Shown here in pieces: positions 37,627-47,700 of a stretch of DNA of 64,000 bases. Source of the DNA: an uncultured Crocinitomix sp. (GTDB lineage Bacteria; Bacteroidota; Bacteroidia; Flavobacteriales_D; Crocinitomicaceae). Location: contig CAKZON010000107.1 of NCBI GenBank assembly GCA_937136425.1, positions 17,668-81,667 of the forward strand, given 5' to 3'. Position 1 is the first letter of the stretch; every line of letters begins with the position of its first letter. A model generated the notes under the pieces. The model was not told where the DNA came from. It did no database searches and was given only the letters and a program-made list of their open reading frames with translations. A program made the position numbers and the translations under genes.

Positions 37627-39675
37627 CTAACTTTGATCTCTTTTCTTCACCATTGTTAGAATAGTAGCTACACCAACAGTTTCACCCGTTTCGTCATAAA
37701 TATCAACTAAGAACCTTACAATTCCTTTTGCGATATCCGCGTCATTGCGTTTTTCTTGGTCTGTTTTTTCCTTCACTGTAAAGCGAACTCCTATAGTTGT
37801 TCCAATATAAACTGGTTTTGTAAATCGACATTCATCAATTCCGTAATTCAATAATACTGGTCCTTTTTTAGGCTCTACAAATAACCCAGCTGCTTTTGAA
37901 AGAATAAAATATCCGTGAGCAACACGTTGTTCGAAAATTGTTCCGTCTAACGAAGTTGCATCAACATGTGCATAAAAATTGTCTCCACTTACATTTGCAA
38001 AATTGCTAATATCTGCCTCTGTTACTGTATGTTTATGAGTAAACACAGTATCACCAATCTTCAAATCTTCAAAGTGTTGTCTAAACACGTGCGGATTTGC
38101 TTCTGGTTGATCTGCCCCAATTTGAAATTGCTTTGTTAATGCAGTAATAGTTTGTGGGTGTCCCTGAATTGCAGTACGTTGCATATAATGCAATACACCA
38201 CGTTTACCGCCCATCTCTTCACCACCACCTGCTCTACCAGGTCCGCCGTGCGTTAACATTGGCATTGGAGAACCATGTCCCGTGCTTTCTTTAGCACACC
38301 TTTCATTCAACACCAAAATACGTCCGTGCATTGAAGCCGCGTTTAATACATAGTCTGTAGCAATTGAATCATCTGCCGTAACAATTGATGACACCAATGA
38401 TCCTTTCCCTAGTTTTGCAATATTTACTGCATCCTCAATATCTTTATAAGGCATTAGCGTTGATACAGGGCCAAAACACTCAATATTGTGCGCTCCTTGT
38501 TTATTGTGCGGATCTTCATTTCTAAATACGATTGGAGAAAAGAAGGCTCCTGCCTCTTTATCTGCTCCAACAACATCAAAATTATCTAAATCACCAATTA
38601 CAATATCTTGCTCTTCCATTAACAACTCAACATTAGCACGAACACGATCAACCTGCAATTTAGTTGCTAAAGATCCCATTCTAACTGATTTGTCACTTGG
38701 ATCTCCAATCGTGTTTTTAGCTAATCGAGCAGCTAATGCTCCCTGTACATCATCCATCAATTCTTCTGGAACGATAATACGACGTACAGCAGTACATTTT
38801 TGTCCTGCTTTTACAGTTATCTCTCTTTGAACTTCTTTAATAAAAATGTCAAATTCAGGAGTACCTGGCACAGCATCTTTTCCTAGGATTGCTGCATTCA
38901 AGGAATCACACTCCAAGTTGAATGAAACAGATTCTTTTTGAATGTTTGGCAATCCTGTCAATACTTTACCTGTTGCAGCTGAACCAGTAAAAGTTACGAC
39001 ATCCGAACTTCCAGCAAAATCAATCACACCGCGTCCTAAACCTACAACTAATTGCAATGCTCCCTCTGGTAAAATTCCAGAAGCAACAATGTCTCGCACC
39101 ATTAACTCTGTTAAATAGCACGTATATTCTGACGGTTTTACTATAGCAGGAACACCAGCCATAAAATTCACAGCTATTTTTTCTAACATTCCCCAAATAG
39201 GAAAGTTAAATGCATTAATATGAATCGCTACTCCTTCTTTTGGTACCATAATGTGGTGCCCAATAAAAGATCCTCCTTTTGATAATGGAACTGCGTCCCC
39301 ATCTACGTAATAAGGTAAATCTGGAAATTGACGTCTTAATGAAGCATTCGCAAATAAGTTCCCTATTCCTCCTTCAATATCAATCCAAGAATCTACTCTT
39401 GTTGCACCTGTAGCAGCACTTAACTCATAATATTTTCGCTTATTTTTAAGCAAATACATAGCCAAGGTTTTAAGCATAACTCCTCTTTCCTGAAAAGTCA
39501 TTTTTCTTAATGCACGGCCACCTTTTTCTTTAGCATAGTGCATCATTTCTTCGTAGTTTAATCCTACCGAAGAACATTCACCTATTTGCTCACCCGTAAT
39601 TGCATTGAATAATTCTGTCTCTACTCCTTGTCCGCTTACCCATTCTCCTAAGACGTAGTTTTGATATGATTTCAT
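37627..39675 (-). CDS. paaZ: PaaZ: oxepin-CoA hydrolase / semialdehyde dehydrogenase
   Basis: Bifunctional 682-aa enzyme of aerobic phenylacetate breakdown. Residues 1-510 are an aldehyde dehydrogenase domain (VAIHINAFNFPIWGMLEKIA, FTGSAATGK, catalytic AGQKCTAVRR) that oxidises 3-oxo-5,6-dehydrosuberyl-CoA semialdehyde. Residues about 530-675 are a MaoC-like hydratase domain (EADISNFANVSGDNFYAHVD, VAHGYFILSKAAGLFV) that opens the oxepin-CoA ring. Length and domain order match PaaZ. The ring-epoxidising paaABCDE genes are not in this window. The 226-base spacer to the crotonase gene shows no gene or clear terminator. Confidence 0.92.
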   Translation of the reverse strand: MKSYQNYVLGEWVSGQGVETELFNAITGEQIGECSSVGLNYEEMMHYAKEKGGRALRKMTFQERGVMLKTLAMYLLKNKRKYYELSAATGATRVDSWIDIEGGIGNLFANASLRRQFPDLPYYVDGDAVPLSKGGSFIGHHIMVPKEGVAIHINAFNFPIWGMLEKIAVNFMAGVPAIVKPSEYTCYLTELMVRDIVASGILPEGALQLVVGLGRGVIDFAGSSDVVTFTGSAATGKVLTGLPNIQKESVSFNLECDSLNAAILGKDAVPGTPEFDIFIKEVQREITVKAGQKCTAVRRIIVPEELMDDVQGALAARLAKNTIGDPSDKSVRMGSLATKLQVDRVRANVELLMEEQDIVIGDLDNFDVVGADKEAGAFFSPIVFRNEDPHNKQGAHNIECFGPVSTLMPYKDIEDAVNIAKLGKGSLVSSIVTADDSIATDYVLNAASMHGRILVLNERCAKESTGHGSPMPMLTHGGPGRAGGGEEMGGKRGVLHYMQRTAIQGHPQTITALTKQFQIGADQPEANPHVFRQHFEDLKIGDTVFTHKHTVTEADISNFANVSGDNFYAHVDATSLDGTIFEQRVAHGYFILSKAAGLFVEPKKGPVLLNYGIDECRFTKPVYIGTTIGVRFTVKEKTDQEKRNDADIAKGIVRFLVDIYDETGETVGVATILTMVKKRDQS

Positions 39676-39803
39676 CTGGCTATAATTATTGTTTCATCAA
39701 GTCCATTTAATGGAATGACTCGTTTTTAGTCTTTTCTTTTATTTCCTTTAAAAGCAAGCCTTAAAGTTAGGGATTATATTTCATAAAAAAATGATGTCAA
39801 AAC

Positions 39804-39831
39804 AAAAAAGGCTCCTTTTCAGAAGCCTTTT
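39804..39831 (-). terminator. terminator after the secreted hydrolase gene
   Basis: Arms AAAAGGCT / AGCCTTTT with a 10-base loop in an A- and T-rich context. It lies 29 bases beyond the stop of the minus-strand hydrolase gene. Confidence 0.65.
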
Positions 39832-39859
39832 AAATAGTTAAAGTTGGTTGCTATTTTTT

Positions 39860-41575
39860 TTAATTCTTAATTAATTTTTCAGTCACCAATTGGCCATTCA
39901 TATTTTCAATGGTTATAAAATAAATTCCGTTCGACCATGAACTTGCATCCACTTGAACAGCTCCCGAATTCAAGAAACTATCATTATAAACCATTCTTCC
40001 GTAAACATCTGTTATTATGATTTGAGACAATTCTTGCTCTGTTTGAATGGTAAATTGATTATTGAATGGGTTTGGATAAATATCAACCTCAACAAAATCA
40101 TATTCATTAATACTTACTCCAAAAATATTTACAGTTGTTGTAAATGCTTCTGAACAACCCCAGTCATTTGTAACTGTTAAAGTAACCTCATAAGCTCCGT
40201 CTTCTGCATAAGTGTGTGACGGCGATAAATCTGTTGAGCTTTCACCATCACCAAAATCCCACTCATAACTTGTTCCACCTGTTGATTCATTTGTAAATTC
40301 GACATTATTAATAGCTGTGATATTCTCAGTAAATGTTGCAATAATTTCATCTGCAACATTTACTTCATAAGTAATAGTATCACCTGCAGCTAAAATGCAA
40401 TTAAACTCAACTACTGTTACGGTATAAGTTCCAGGATTATTAAACTCTAATTCTACCGTTGCCACATCTTCATCCGAAACAACGTCAATTAATTCAGTAT
40501 CATAATCCCAGATATAAGTAGACTCAGCCGAATCACTTACTTCTAACATTAATGATTCTCCAAAGCATAAATCTGTAACATCATCCGACATTTGAACCGT
40601 TGTAGGCTTTATTAAACGGAATAAAAAGTCCTCAATTCTTGGCAATAGCGTGTCACTCCAAAATGAATTGGGTGAATCATCAGTCCAATCCCCATTATCA
40701 GAACCATCTAACATATGTAAAGGGCCTGTAGATGTATAAATTTCATAATCCATTCCTAAACTTGCTGCACGCTCTGATATTGGCTGACCACCATAAGAAT
40801 CTGGCAGAGTAAACAAACCAAAAGGAGGTCCGTACACAAAAGGCACTGTTTCATCATTTTCCCCATGCATAATCATCAGTGGGACATCACCGGACTCAAT
40901 AATGGTAGTATCGCCAACTGCCCCCCAACAATCAATAACCGCTTTAACACTTGATGAATGTGGAAAGTCATTCCCTGCACAATCCAAACATTCCAAATCA
41001 TTAACCAAACCTCCGCCATAAGTACTTTCAAGGCGTTCAGATTCTTTATCCATATACCCTACGTGCAGTGAAATAAAACCACCGGCAGACATTCCACCGA
41101 AAAAGATATTATTAGTATCAATATCATACAAGCTCGCATTTTCTTTGAAATAACGCACGGCTGCTTTACCATCCTGGACTCCTCGATAAACTGCTCTTTC
41201 TGCACTTTCTCCATCTAAAGGATCAAAGCCTTTTCTATAATCGATAGATGCAGTTACATAACCTTTTCTTGAAAAAGAATCACAAATGGCAACCATATTA
41301 TCAACGTCTTTTGATCCAAGTAAAAAACCTCCTGCATGCGCAAAAATGATTAGTGGGCGTTTTGGGTTTAAATCTCCGTCTGGCACATAAACATCCAACT
41401 CTAAATCAATATCCCAATAAGGCCAAACCCATTGAGGAGCCTCACCATATTTTACATTTGTAATGCTTAAAACATCTGGAAAAATGCTTTCACGATATCG
41501 ATTGGGGTCTAAATCTTGAGCAAAAATGTTGGATGTAAGAATTAATCCAACTAGGAACACTACTAACTTTTTCAT
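39860..41575 (-). CDS. secreted alpha/beta-hydrolase (esterase) with PKD and type A T9SS signal
   Basis: 571-aa exported enzyme. After a signal peptide (FLVGLILTSNIFAQ) comes a carboxylesterase/BD-FAE-like hydrolase: oxyanion region IFAHAGGFLLGSKD, nucleophile elbow GGMSAGG, an Asp-containing MIMHGENDETVPF and a C-terminal His (PLHML). Residues about 330-420 are Ig-like, 425-490 a PKD domain (YEWDFGDGESS), and the tail VDIYPNPFNNQFTIQ is a T9SS type A signal. The longest frame begins with GTG at 41617; the ATG at 41575 is chosen because it starts the signal peptide MKKLVVFLVG. It follows ddl by 48 bases on the same strand. Confidence 0.9.
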   Translation of the reverse strand: MKKLVVFLVGLILTSNIFAQDLDPNRYRESIFPDVLSITNVKYGEAPQWVWPYWDIDLELDVYVPDGDLNPKRPLIIFAHAGGFLLGSKDVDNMVAICDSFSRKGYVTASIDYRKGFDPLDGESAERAVYRGVQDGKAAVRYFKENASLYDIDTNNIFFGGMSAGGFISLHVGYMDKESERLESTYGGGLVNDLECLDCAGNDFPHSSSVKAVIDCWGAVGDTTIIESGDVPLMIMHGENDETVPFVYGPPFGLFTLPDSYGGQPISERAASLGMDYEIYTSTGPLHMLDGSDNGDWTDDSPNSFWSDTLLPRIEDFLFRLIKPTTVQMSDDVTDLCFGESLMLEVSDSAESTYIWDYDTELIDVVSDEDVATVELEFNNPGTYTVTVVEFNCILAAGDTITYEVNVADEIIATFTENITAINNVEFTNESTGGTSYEWDFGDGESSTDLSPSHTYAEDGAYEVTLTVTNDWGCSEAFTTTVNIFGVSINEYDFVEVDIYPNPFNNQFTIQTEQELSQIIITDVYGRMVYNDSFLNSGAVQVDASSWSNGIYFITIENMNGQLVTEKLIKN

Positions 41576-41623
41576 AGCGCTAAAGTTAGAATAAAAAATG
41601 TAATTTGCTATGCACACATAAAA

Positions 41624-42595
41624 CTAGTCAACCTCAATCAATTGAGACAAAACAACTTTAAGGTCTTTATCTGCTGCTGAAATTTGCTGTGGCACTATAC
41701 TCGCTTCTGACATTCCTGGAGTAGTATTTACTTCAATTAGAAAAGGAATTCTTTCCTCGGTTACCATAAAATCGATTCGTGCAATCCCCTTTAAGCCTAA
41801 CCTACGATAAATTGATTTAGATGTGTTTTGAATTAAGGTTTTCAATTCGTCATCAATATCTGCAGGGGTAACCTCATCAGACTTACCATCATACTTGGCC
41901 TCGTAATCAAAAAAAGCATTATCAGTAATAATTTCTGTAAGAGGCAATGGCACGATTTCAGTTCCGTTGTAATATAACCCACAAGTTATTTCTCTGCCTG
42001 CTATAAAGCCTTCCACTACCACTTCTTCATCTTCTTCAAATGCCTTAGCAATTGCATTAGGCATTTCCATTAAAGTATTCACCTTTGAAATGCCAAAACT
42101 AGAGCCTGCTCCATTCGGCTTCACAAAACATGGAAAACCAATTTCATCAGCAATCTCAATTGTATTTGGAGATTCTCCTTTACGAATTAATATAGCTTTA
42201 GCTGTTGCAATTCCAAAAGCGCGTAAAAAACTATTGCAAGCCCACTTATTAAAGGTTAATGCTGATCCAAATGGACCAGAATTAATGTATTTCAATCCAA
42301 TCATATCAAAATACGATTGTAATTTACCATCCTCACCAGGAGTGCCATGAATTGTAATAAAAGCAATATCAAAAGATGACTCTACTCCGTCCGTTAAAAA
42401 AGTAAACTTATTTTTATCGACAGGAGAAACTCCACCACCTTTTGTATTAACATGCCAACTTTCTTTTGTTATCTCAACCATAAACGGCTCATACAAAACA
42501 CGATCGATATGTTCAAAGATGACACGTGCACTTTTTTCTGAAATTTTATATTCTGAAGAATAACCTCCGTATATTACTGCGACTTTTTTTTTCAT
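41624..42595 (-). CDS. ddl: D-alanine--D-alanine ligase
   Basis: Cytoplasmic ATP-grasp ligase of 323 aa that makes the D-Ala-D-Ala dipeptide for peptidoglycan. The N-terminus KKKVAVIYGGYSSEYKISEKSA, the central FVKPNGAGSSFGISKV and EEVVVEGFIAGREITCG, and the C-terminal GIARIDFMV with LIEVNTTPGMSEASIVPQQ are the family landmarks. The length is typical. It is separated from the upstream LEA14-like gene by 115 AT-rich bases. Confidence 0.95.
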   Translation of the reverse strand: MKKKVAVIYGGYSSEYKISEKSARVIFEHIDRVLYEPFMVEITKESWHVNTKGGGVSPVDKNKFTFLTDGVESSFDIAFITIHGTPGEDGKLQSYFDMIGLKYINSGPFGSALTFNKWACNSFLRAFGIATAKAILIRKGESPNTIEIADEIGFPCFVKPNGAGSSFGISKVNTLMEMPNAIAKAFEEDEEVVVEGFIAGREITCGLYYNGTEIVPLPLTEIITDNAFFDYEAKYDGKSDEVTPADIDDELKTLIQNTSKSIYRRLGLKGIARIDFMVTEERIPFLIEVNTTPGMSEASIVPQQISAADKDLKVVLSQLIEVD

Positions 42596-42710
42596 CAGGC
42601 AATTATTACAATATCACTTTATTAATAGAGATAATTAACTCTACAAAATAAAATTACGCAATAATTTTATTTGCTTAAAAGCAGCAAAGGAAAGATATTA
42701 ACACGGTTTA

Positions 42711-43184
42711 TTAGAAAAGCGACAAGAACTCCTCAAAGTTCATGGTATAGGTATAATCCATAGGCCATTTTTTAGTAAAAAATGCAATTCCGGCTTTTAA
42801 CTTTCCTTTTAAGTTAAAATCAACGCCATTACCAGTTATTAAAAACCAAATGGATGAAAAACCACTCTTTACAAACTTAGAACCATCACCAATTAATACA
42901 AATGGGTAACCTGCCTTAGATTTACGTTTTATTTTAATTGGTTTTTCAATTTGAACCCAACCACAATCCACTTCAGCAACTGTTAACTTTAACGAACTCG
43001 GTTTAATCACAATGCCATACCAATTTGGATTTTTTATGACATAATCAAATCCCACATGAATATTTCCATTCACCCGCTCAATTGAAAAATTCTCCATAGA
43101 CAAAAACTCTAAATCTTTATAGAAAAAACCAGCATTAGCAGTTAATCCAAAACAAAGGGAGCATAGGAGAATAATATTTTTCAT
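42711..43184 (-). CDS. exported LEA14-like (LEA type 2) protein
   Basis: 157-aa protein with a signal peptide (MKNIILLCSLCFGLTANA). The mature domain resembles the LEA14/WHy fold: FLSMENFSIERVNGNIHVGFDYVIKNPNWYGIVIKPSSLKLTV is the typical 'derivation from ideal, NPN' pattern. Its ATG overlaps the stop of the M20 peptidase gene by one base (TAATG), giving translational coupling. Function unknown; bacterial relatives occur near envelope genes. Confidence 0.7.
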   Translation of the reverse strand: MKNIILLCSLCFGLTANAGFFYKDLEFLSMENFSIERVNGNIHVGFDYVIKNPNWYGIVIKPSSLKLTVAEVDCGWVQIEKPIKIKRKSKAGYPFVLIGDGSKFVKSGFSSIWFLITGNGVDFNLKGKLKAGIAFFTKKWPMDYTYTMNFEEFLSLF

Positions 43185-44566
43185 TACTTTTTAATTGCTG
43201 CGTAGTGTTTATAAAAAAGAGGAATAGTTTCAATTCCTTTATAGAAATTGTATAGTCCATAATGCTCATTAGGAGAATGAATAGCATCAGAATCTAATCC
43301 AAATCCTAATAAAATTGTTTTCAAACCTAACACTTTTTCAAACATAGAAATAATTGGAATTGAACCACCACTTCTTACGGGAATAGGTTTTTTACCAAAA
43401 CTTTCCTCCATTGCTAAACTTGCAGCTTTATACTCTAAAGAGTCAACAGGAGTTAACGCAGGTTCTCCACCATGATGAGGAGTAACAGTTACCTTTACAC
43501 TATCAGGCGCAATACTTTCAAAATGCTTTTGAAACAATGCCGTAATTTTTTCTGGATCTTGATTAGGAACTAGGCGCATTGATATTTTCGCATTTGCTTT
43601 AGACGGTAATACCGTTTTTGCACCTTCCCCAATATATCCTCCCCAAATTCCATTCACATCTAAAGTTGGACGAATGGTAGCACGTTCTAAAGTAGAAAAT
43701 CCTTTTTCGCCATCAGTTTCTGCAATATCTAGCGCTTTGCAATATGCTTCTTCAGAAAATGGAGCCTTTGCCATTTCAGCACGTTCTTCACTTGAACATT
43801 CTAAAACATCATCATAAAATCCAGGAATAGTGATATGCTTATTCTCATCTTGCAATGAAGCAATCATATCAGCCAATATATTAATTGGATTGGCTACAGC
43901 CCCACCATATAATCCAGAATGTAAATCTCTATTTGGTCCTACAACTTCAACCTCAACATAACTCAACCCTCTTAATCCTGAAGTAATTGAAGGAACATCA
44001 TTTGCAATCATTCCAGTATCAGACACCAAAATAACGTCAGCTGTTAACATTTCTTTATATTCAGAAATAAATGTTTCTAAATTCTCAGAACCTACTTCTT
44101 CTTCCCCTTCAATAATAAACTTAGCATTACAAGTTAAAGAATCAGTTTTAAGCATAGCTTCAAAGGCCTTTAAATGCATGTACATTTGACCTTTATCGTC
44201 GCAAGCTCCACGTGCAAAAATTGCACCTTCTGGATGAATCTCTGTTTTTTTAATTACAGGTTCAAATGGTCCAGAATGCCATAACTCAATCGGATCAGCT
44301 GGCTGAACATCATAATGACCATATACTAAGACTGTAGGCAAGCTAGCGTCAATAATCTTCTCTGCATAAACAACTGGATGTCCTTTAGTTTCTATAATAT
44401 CAACACGGTCTACACCTAACTCAGAAAAGCGTTTTTTTAAAAACTCAGCTGTAGCTTTTACGTCATCATTAAACTTTGGATCTGCACTTACCGAAGGTAT
44501 CTTTAACAATTCCACCAACTCGCTTAAAAAGCGCTCTTTATTTTCTTGTATGTATTGATTTACCAT
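43184..44566 (-). CDS. M20 family dipeptidase
   Basis: Cytoplasmic zinc dipeptidase of 460 aa. Metal-binding motifs are visible: YGHYDVQPAD (first His and Asp), GACDDKG (bridging Asp), IIEGEEEVGSEN (Glu pair) and a late HSPNEH (His). The dimerisation region with RDLHSGLYGGAV is typical of carnosinase-like M20 enzymes that split dipeptides with broad range. The gene starts the operon with the LEA14-like protein. A -7 box (TAACTTTG, 44596-44589) lies 23 bases upstream. Confidence 0.92.
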   Translation of the reverse strand: MVNQYIQENKERFLSELVELLKIPSVSADPKFNDDVKATAEFLKKRFSELGVDRVDIIETKGHPVVYAEKIIDASLPTVLVYGHYDVQPADPIELWHSGPFEPVIKKTEIHPEGAIFARGACDDKGQMYMHLKAFEAMLKTDSLTCNAKFIIEGEEEVGSENLETFISEYKEMLTADVILVSDTGMIANDVPSITSGLRGLSYVEVEVVGPNRDLHSGLYGGAVANPINILADMIASLQDENKHITIPGFYDDVLECSSEERAEMAKAPFSEEAYCKALDIAETDGEKGFSTLERATIRPTLDVNGIWGGYIGEGAKTVLPSKANAKISMRLVPNQDPEKITALFQKHFESIAPDSVKVTVTPHHGGEPALTPVDSLEYKAASLAMEESFGKKPIPVRSGGSIPIISMFEKVLGLKTILLGFGLDSDAIHSPNEHYGLYNFYKGIETIPLFYKHYAAIKK

Positions 44567-44703
44567 GTATGATTAATAGATTGGATTGCAAAGTTAGCAA
44601 TAGTTTGTGAGAGATTAATAATTGAGATCACAAAAAAAAATGCAACTTTGTGCAACGATTTTCCCCAAACATAAGTCTATTAGATATAATAATTCTTAAA
44701 AGT

Positions 44704-47700
44704 ATGAATAAATTGAAAGTTGGTTTTTGGATGTTAACGCTATTTTTCTCTACAATAGCAAGCGCACAAATCACAGTTACAAACACACAAACTCCTGAAG
44801 AACTAGTTAATGATGTCCTTGTTGGTGCAGGTGTAGTTATCTCGAATGTTGAATTTAACCACTCGGTACCATTAGCAGGGGCTGTTCAAGCTCAAGCAGG
44901 ATATTTTGACGCAACAGGAACAACTTTCCCGATTACGGAAGGAGTTATCTTAGCAACAGGAAATGTGAGTTTAGCTGAAGGACCTAATGATTCTGGTTCT
45001 GCAACCGATAATGATGGTGTAGCAGTTGATCCTGACGATTCTGATTTGGATGCAATTGGAACAACAACCATTAATAACGAAGCTATTTTGGAATTTGATT
45101 TTGTCCCTTCTGGAGATTCAATTGTATTTTCATACGTGTTTGCTTCAGAAGAGTATCACGAATATTCAACCTCTTCTTTTAATGATGTTTTTGGATTCTT
45201 TATTAGTGGCCCTGGTTTTGCAGGACCTTATGAATTTGGAGGAGAAAATTTAGCAATTATTCCTGGTACGGCTTTACCCGTTACTATGAACAACTTAAAT
45301 AACGGACCATCAAATACAGGACCTTGTATGAACTGTGAGTTCTTAGTTGACAACACAGGTGGGGGAGACATCCAATATGATGCACATACTGTTGTAATGT
45401 ATGCACGTGCTGAGGTAATTTGCGGTGAAACTTATCATATTAAAATGGCGATTGGTGATGCAGGAGATATGTCATTAGATTCTGGCGTATTCTTAGAAGC
45501 TAGTTCATTTTCATCTAATGGAATCTCAGTAGAGATTGCATCAGTTTTAGGAGAAGATGCTTTGATTGAAGGGTGTGATACTGCAGAAGTTTGCTTTATT
45601 CGTCCAGAAGATGCAGATACTGTTGACTTATGGGTTGACTTTGAAATTTCTGGTACAGCTATTAATGGAACAGATTATGAATTATTAGATGAAACAGTTT
45701 TCTTTCCTGAAGGAGAAGATACTGTAAAAATGTACATCATTCCTGGTGATGATGGATTGACTGAAGGAAGTGAAGATGTAACAATTACTGTTGAAATCAT
45801 TAACGAATGTGGAGATACGATTGAAACCGTAGCAACGATAGAAATTATAGACCCTTATGAAATAGAAATAACCACAGAGGACATAACCATTGAATGTGCG
45901 GAGGACTCCTTATTGCTCACCTTTGAAACAGACGGTGTACCAGAACTTGACATTATATGGAGTTCCGGCGGAACAGAAATGGAAGAGTGGGTACCTGGTG
46001 ATATTATTGGAACAACAACATATACAGTTAACATAACAGATGTCTGTGGCGAAACCGCCTCCGGCACGATAGACGTCACCTTGGACCCTGCCTCAGATAT
46101 GTATTTAACATTTAATGAAGATTTATTTATTATTTGTCCTGATCAAGAAATTGATATTGATGCAACTGTACACGATCCATATGACGTAGATGAAATAACT
46201 TACGAGTGGGATCCAACTGGAGAAACAGTTGAAGACATTACTACTGAACCAGCTGCTGAAGGGTGGTATTACCTTTCAGTATATGATGGATGTTTTACAG
46301 TAACCGATTCTGTGAAAATTGAATTTGGTGAAGTTGTTTTAGATGACATTACAGTAATTGATGCTATTGATTGCCCTGGAATTCCAGATGCGACGTTAGG
46401 TTCAATTGTTGTTGATCCTGACAACCCGGCTTGGACTTATGAACTAGTTGGTTATGTAGGACCTGTTCCAAGTGGTGTGTTTACAGACTTGGCTGGAGGA
46501 ATTGATTATATCCTTATTGTAACAGATGAAAATGGTTGTATGGTTGACACAATTGTACCTGTTGGACTTGGAGAAAATGAAGTAGTTGCTACTTGGGCTG
46601 TTGATAGTTTAAGAAATGTAACTTGTCATGGTGACATGGATGGTGGAGCTTATATATTTGATATCTCTGGAGGTATTACACCACCATATGATGTTACTTG
46701 GACAAACTTAGGAGGAGTTGTTGATGTTGACACTGATGTACCTGTTGATGGATCAAGTGAACAAGACGGATTATCTGGCGGAACATACACAGTTGTTGTG
46801 ACGGACGAAGAAGGTTGTGCATGGTCACATTCATTCGAAATCTTTGAGCCAGAAGAATTAACATTAGAATTGATTTGGAATGAACCAAGTTGTTTTGGTT
46901 TCTCTGACGGGTCAATCACAGTTAACACTGAAGGCGGTAATGGTGGAGAAACTTACACCATGACTGATGCTGACGGAAATGTTTTAAATGTTGATAATTC
47001 AAATACGATTAACACGATCCCTACAGGAACTTATTCAATTACTGTGGTAGATGAAAATGGATGTACCGCGTCTACTGAATTCTTCTTAGATCAACCTGGT
47101 GAATTAGATGCAACGTTAGAAATTACTCAACCATTATGTTACGGAATTGAAACGGGATATGTTGAGGTTGTAGATGTTATTAACTACCAAGGTGAATATG
47201 ACGAAATTGGATATTTCTGGGCACCACCTAATCCAAGTGGAGATGGTGTTGGTGCAACATTTGCCAACCACTTAGCTGCTGGAGATTATACGGTAACAAT
47301 TAACGACGCAAATGGATGTTCTAAAGTATTTGACTTCACAATTGTTTATCCAGATGAGATTGTTTGGTCTGAATTAGGTTACTTCCCTGCTTACTGTAGA
47401 TTATATGGTTACCAAAGTGGAAATGGTGAAGTATATGCTTCTGCAACTGGAGGAACAGGATCATTTGATTATGAATGGACACACGTTAATGAAGAAGGTG
47501 AAACTGAAACATGGCCGAACACAACATGGGGAGGTCTAAATCCTGGTGAATATATTATCACTGCTACGGACGATAACAATTGTAAACTAAGTGATACTAT
47601 TGTTGTGGATTCATTGAATCCAATTGCAGCATTCACTGTAGATTCTGACCAACTAAATGCAGATTGTAAAGGTACAGCTAACGTTGAAGTTGAATTCACA

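Noticed and set aside
44650..44703. Upstream extension of the choice-of-anchor L protein from a GTG
   Set aside because: It would place 18 residues before an otherwise complete signal peptide starting at the ATG at 44704.
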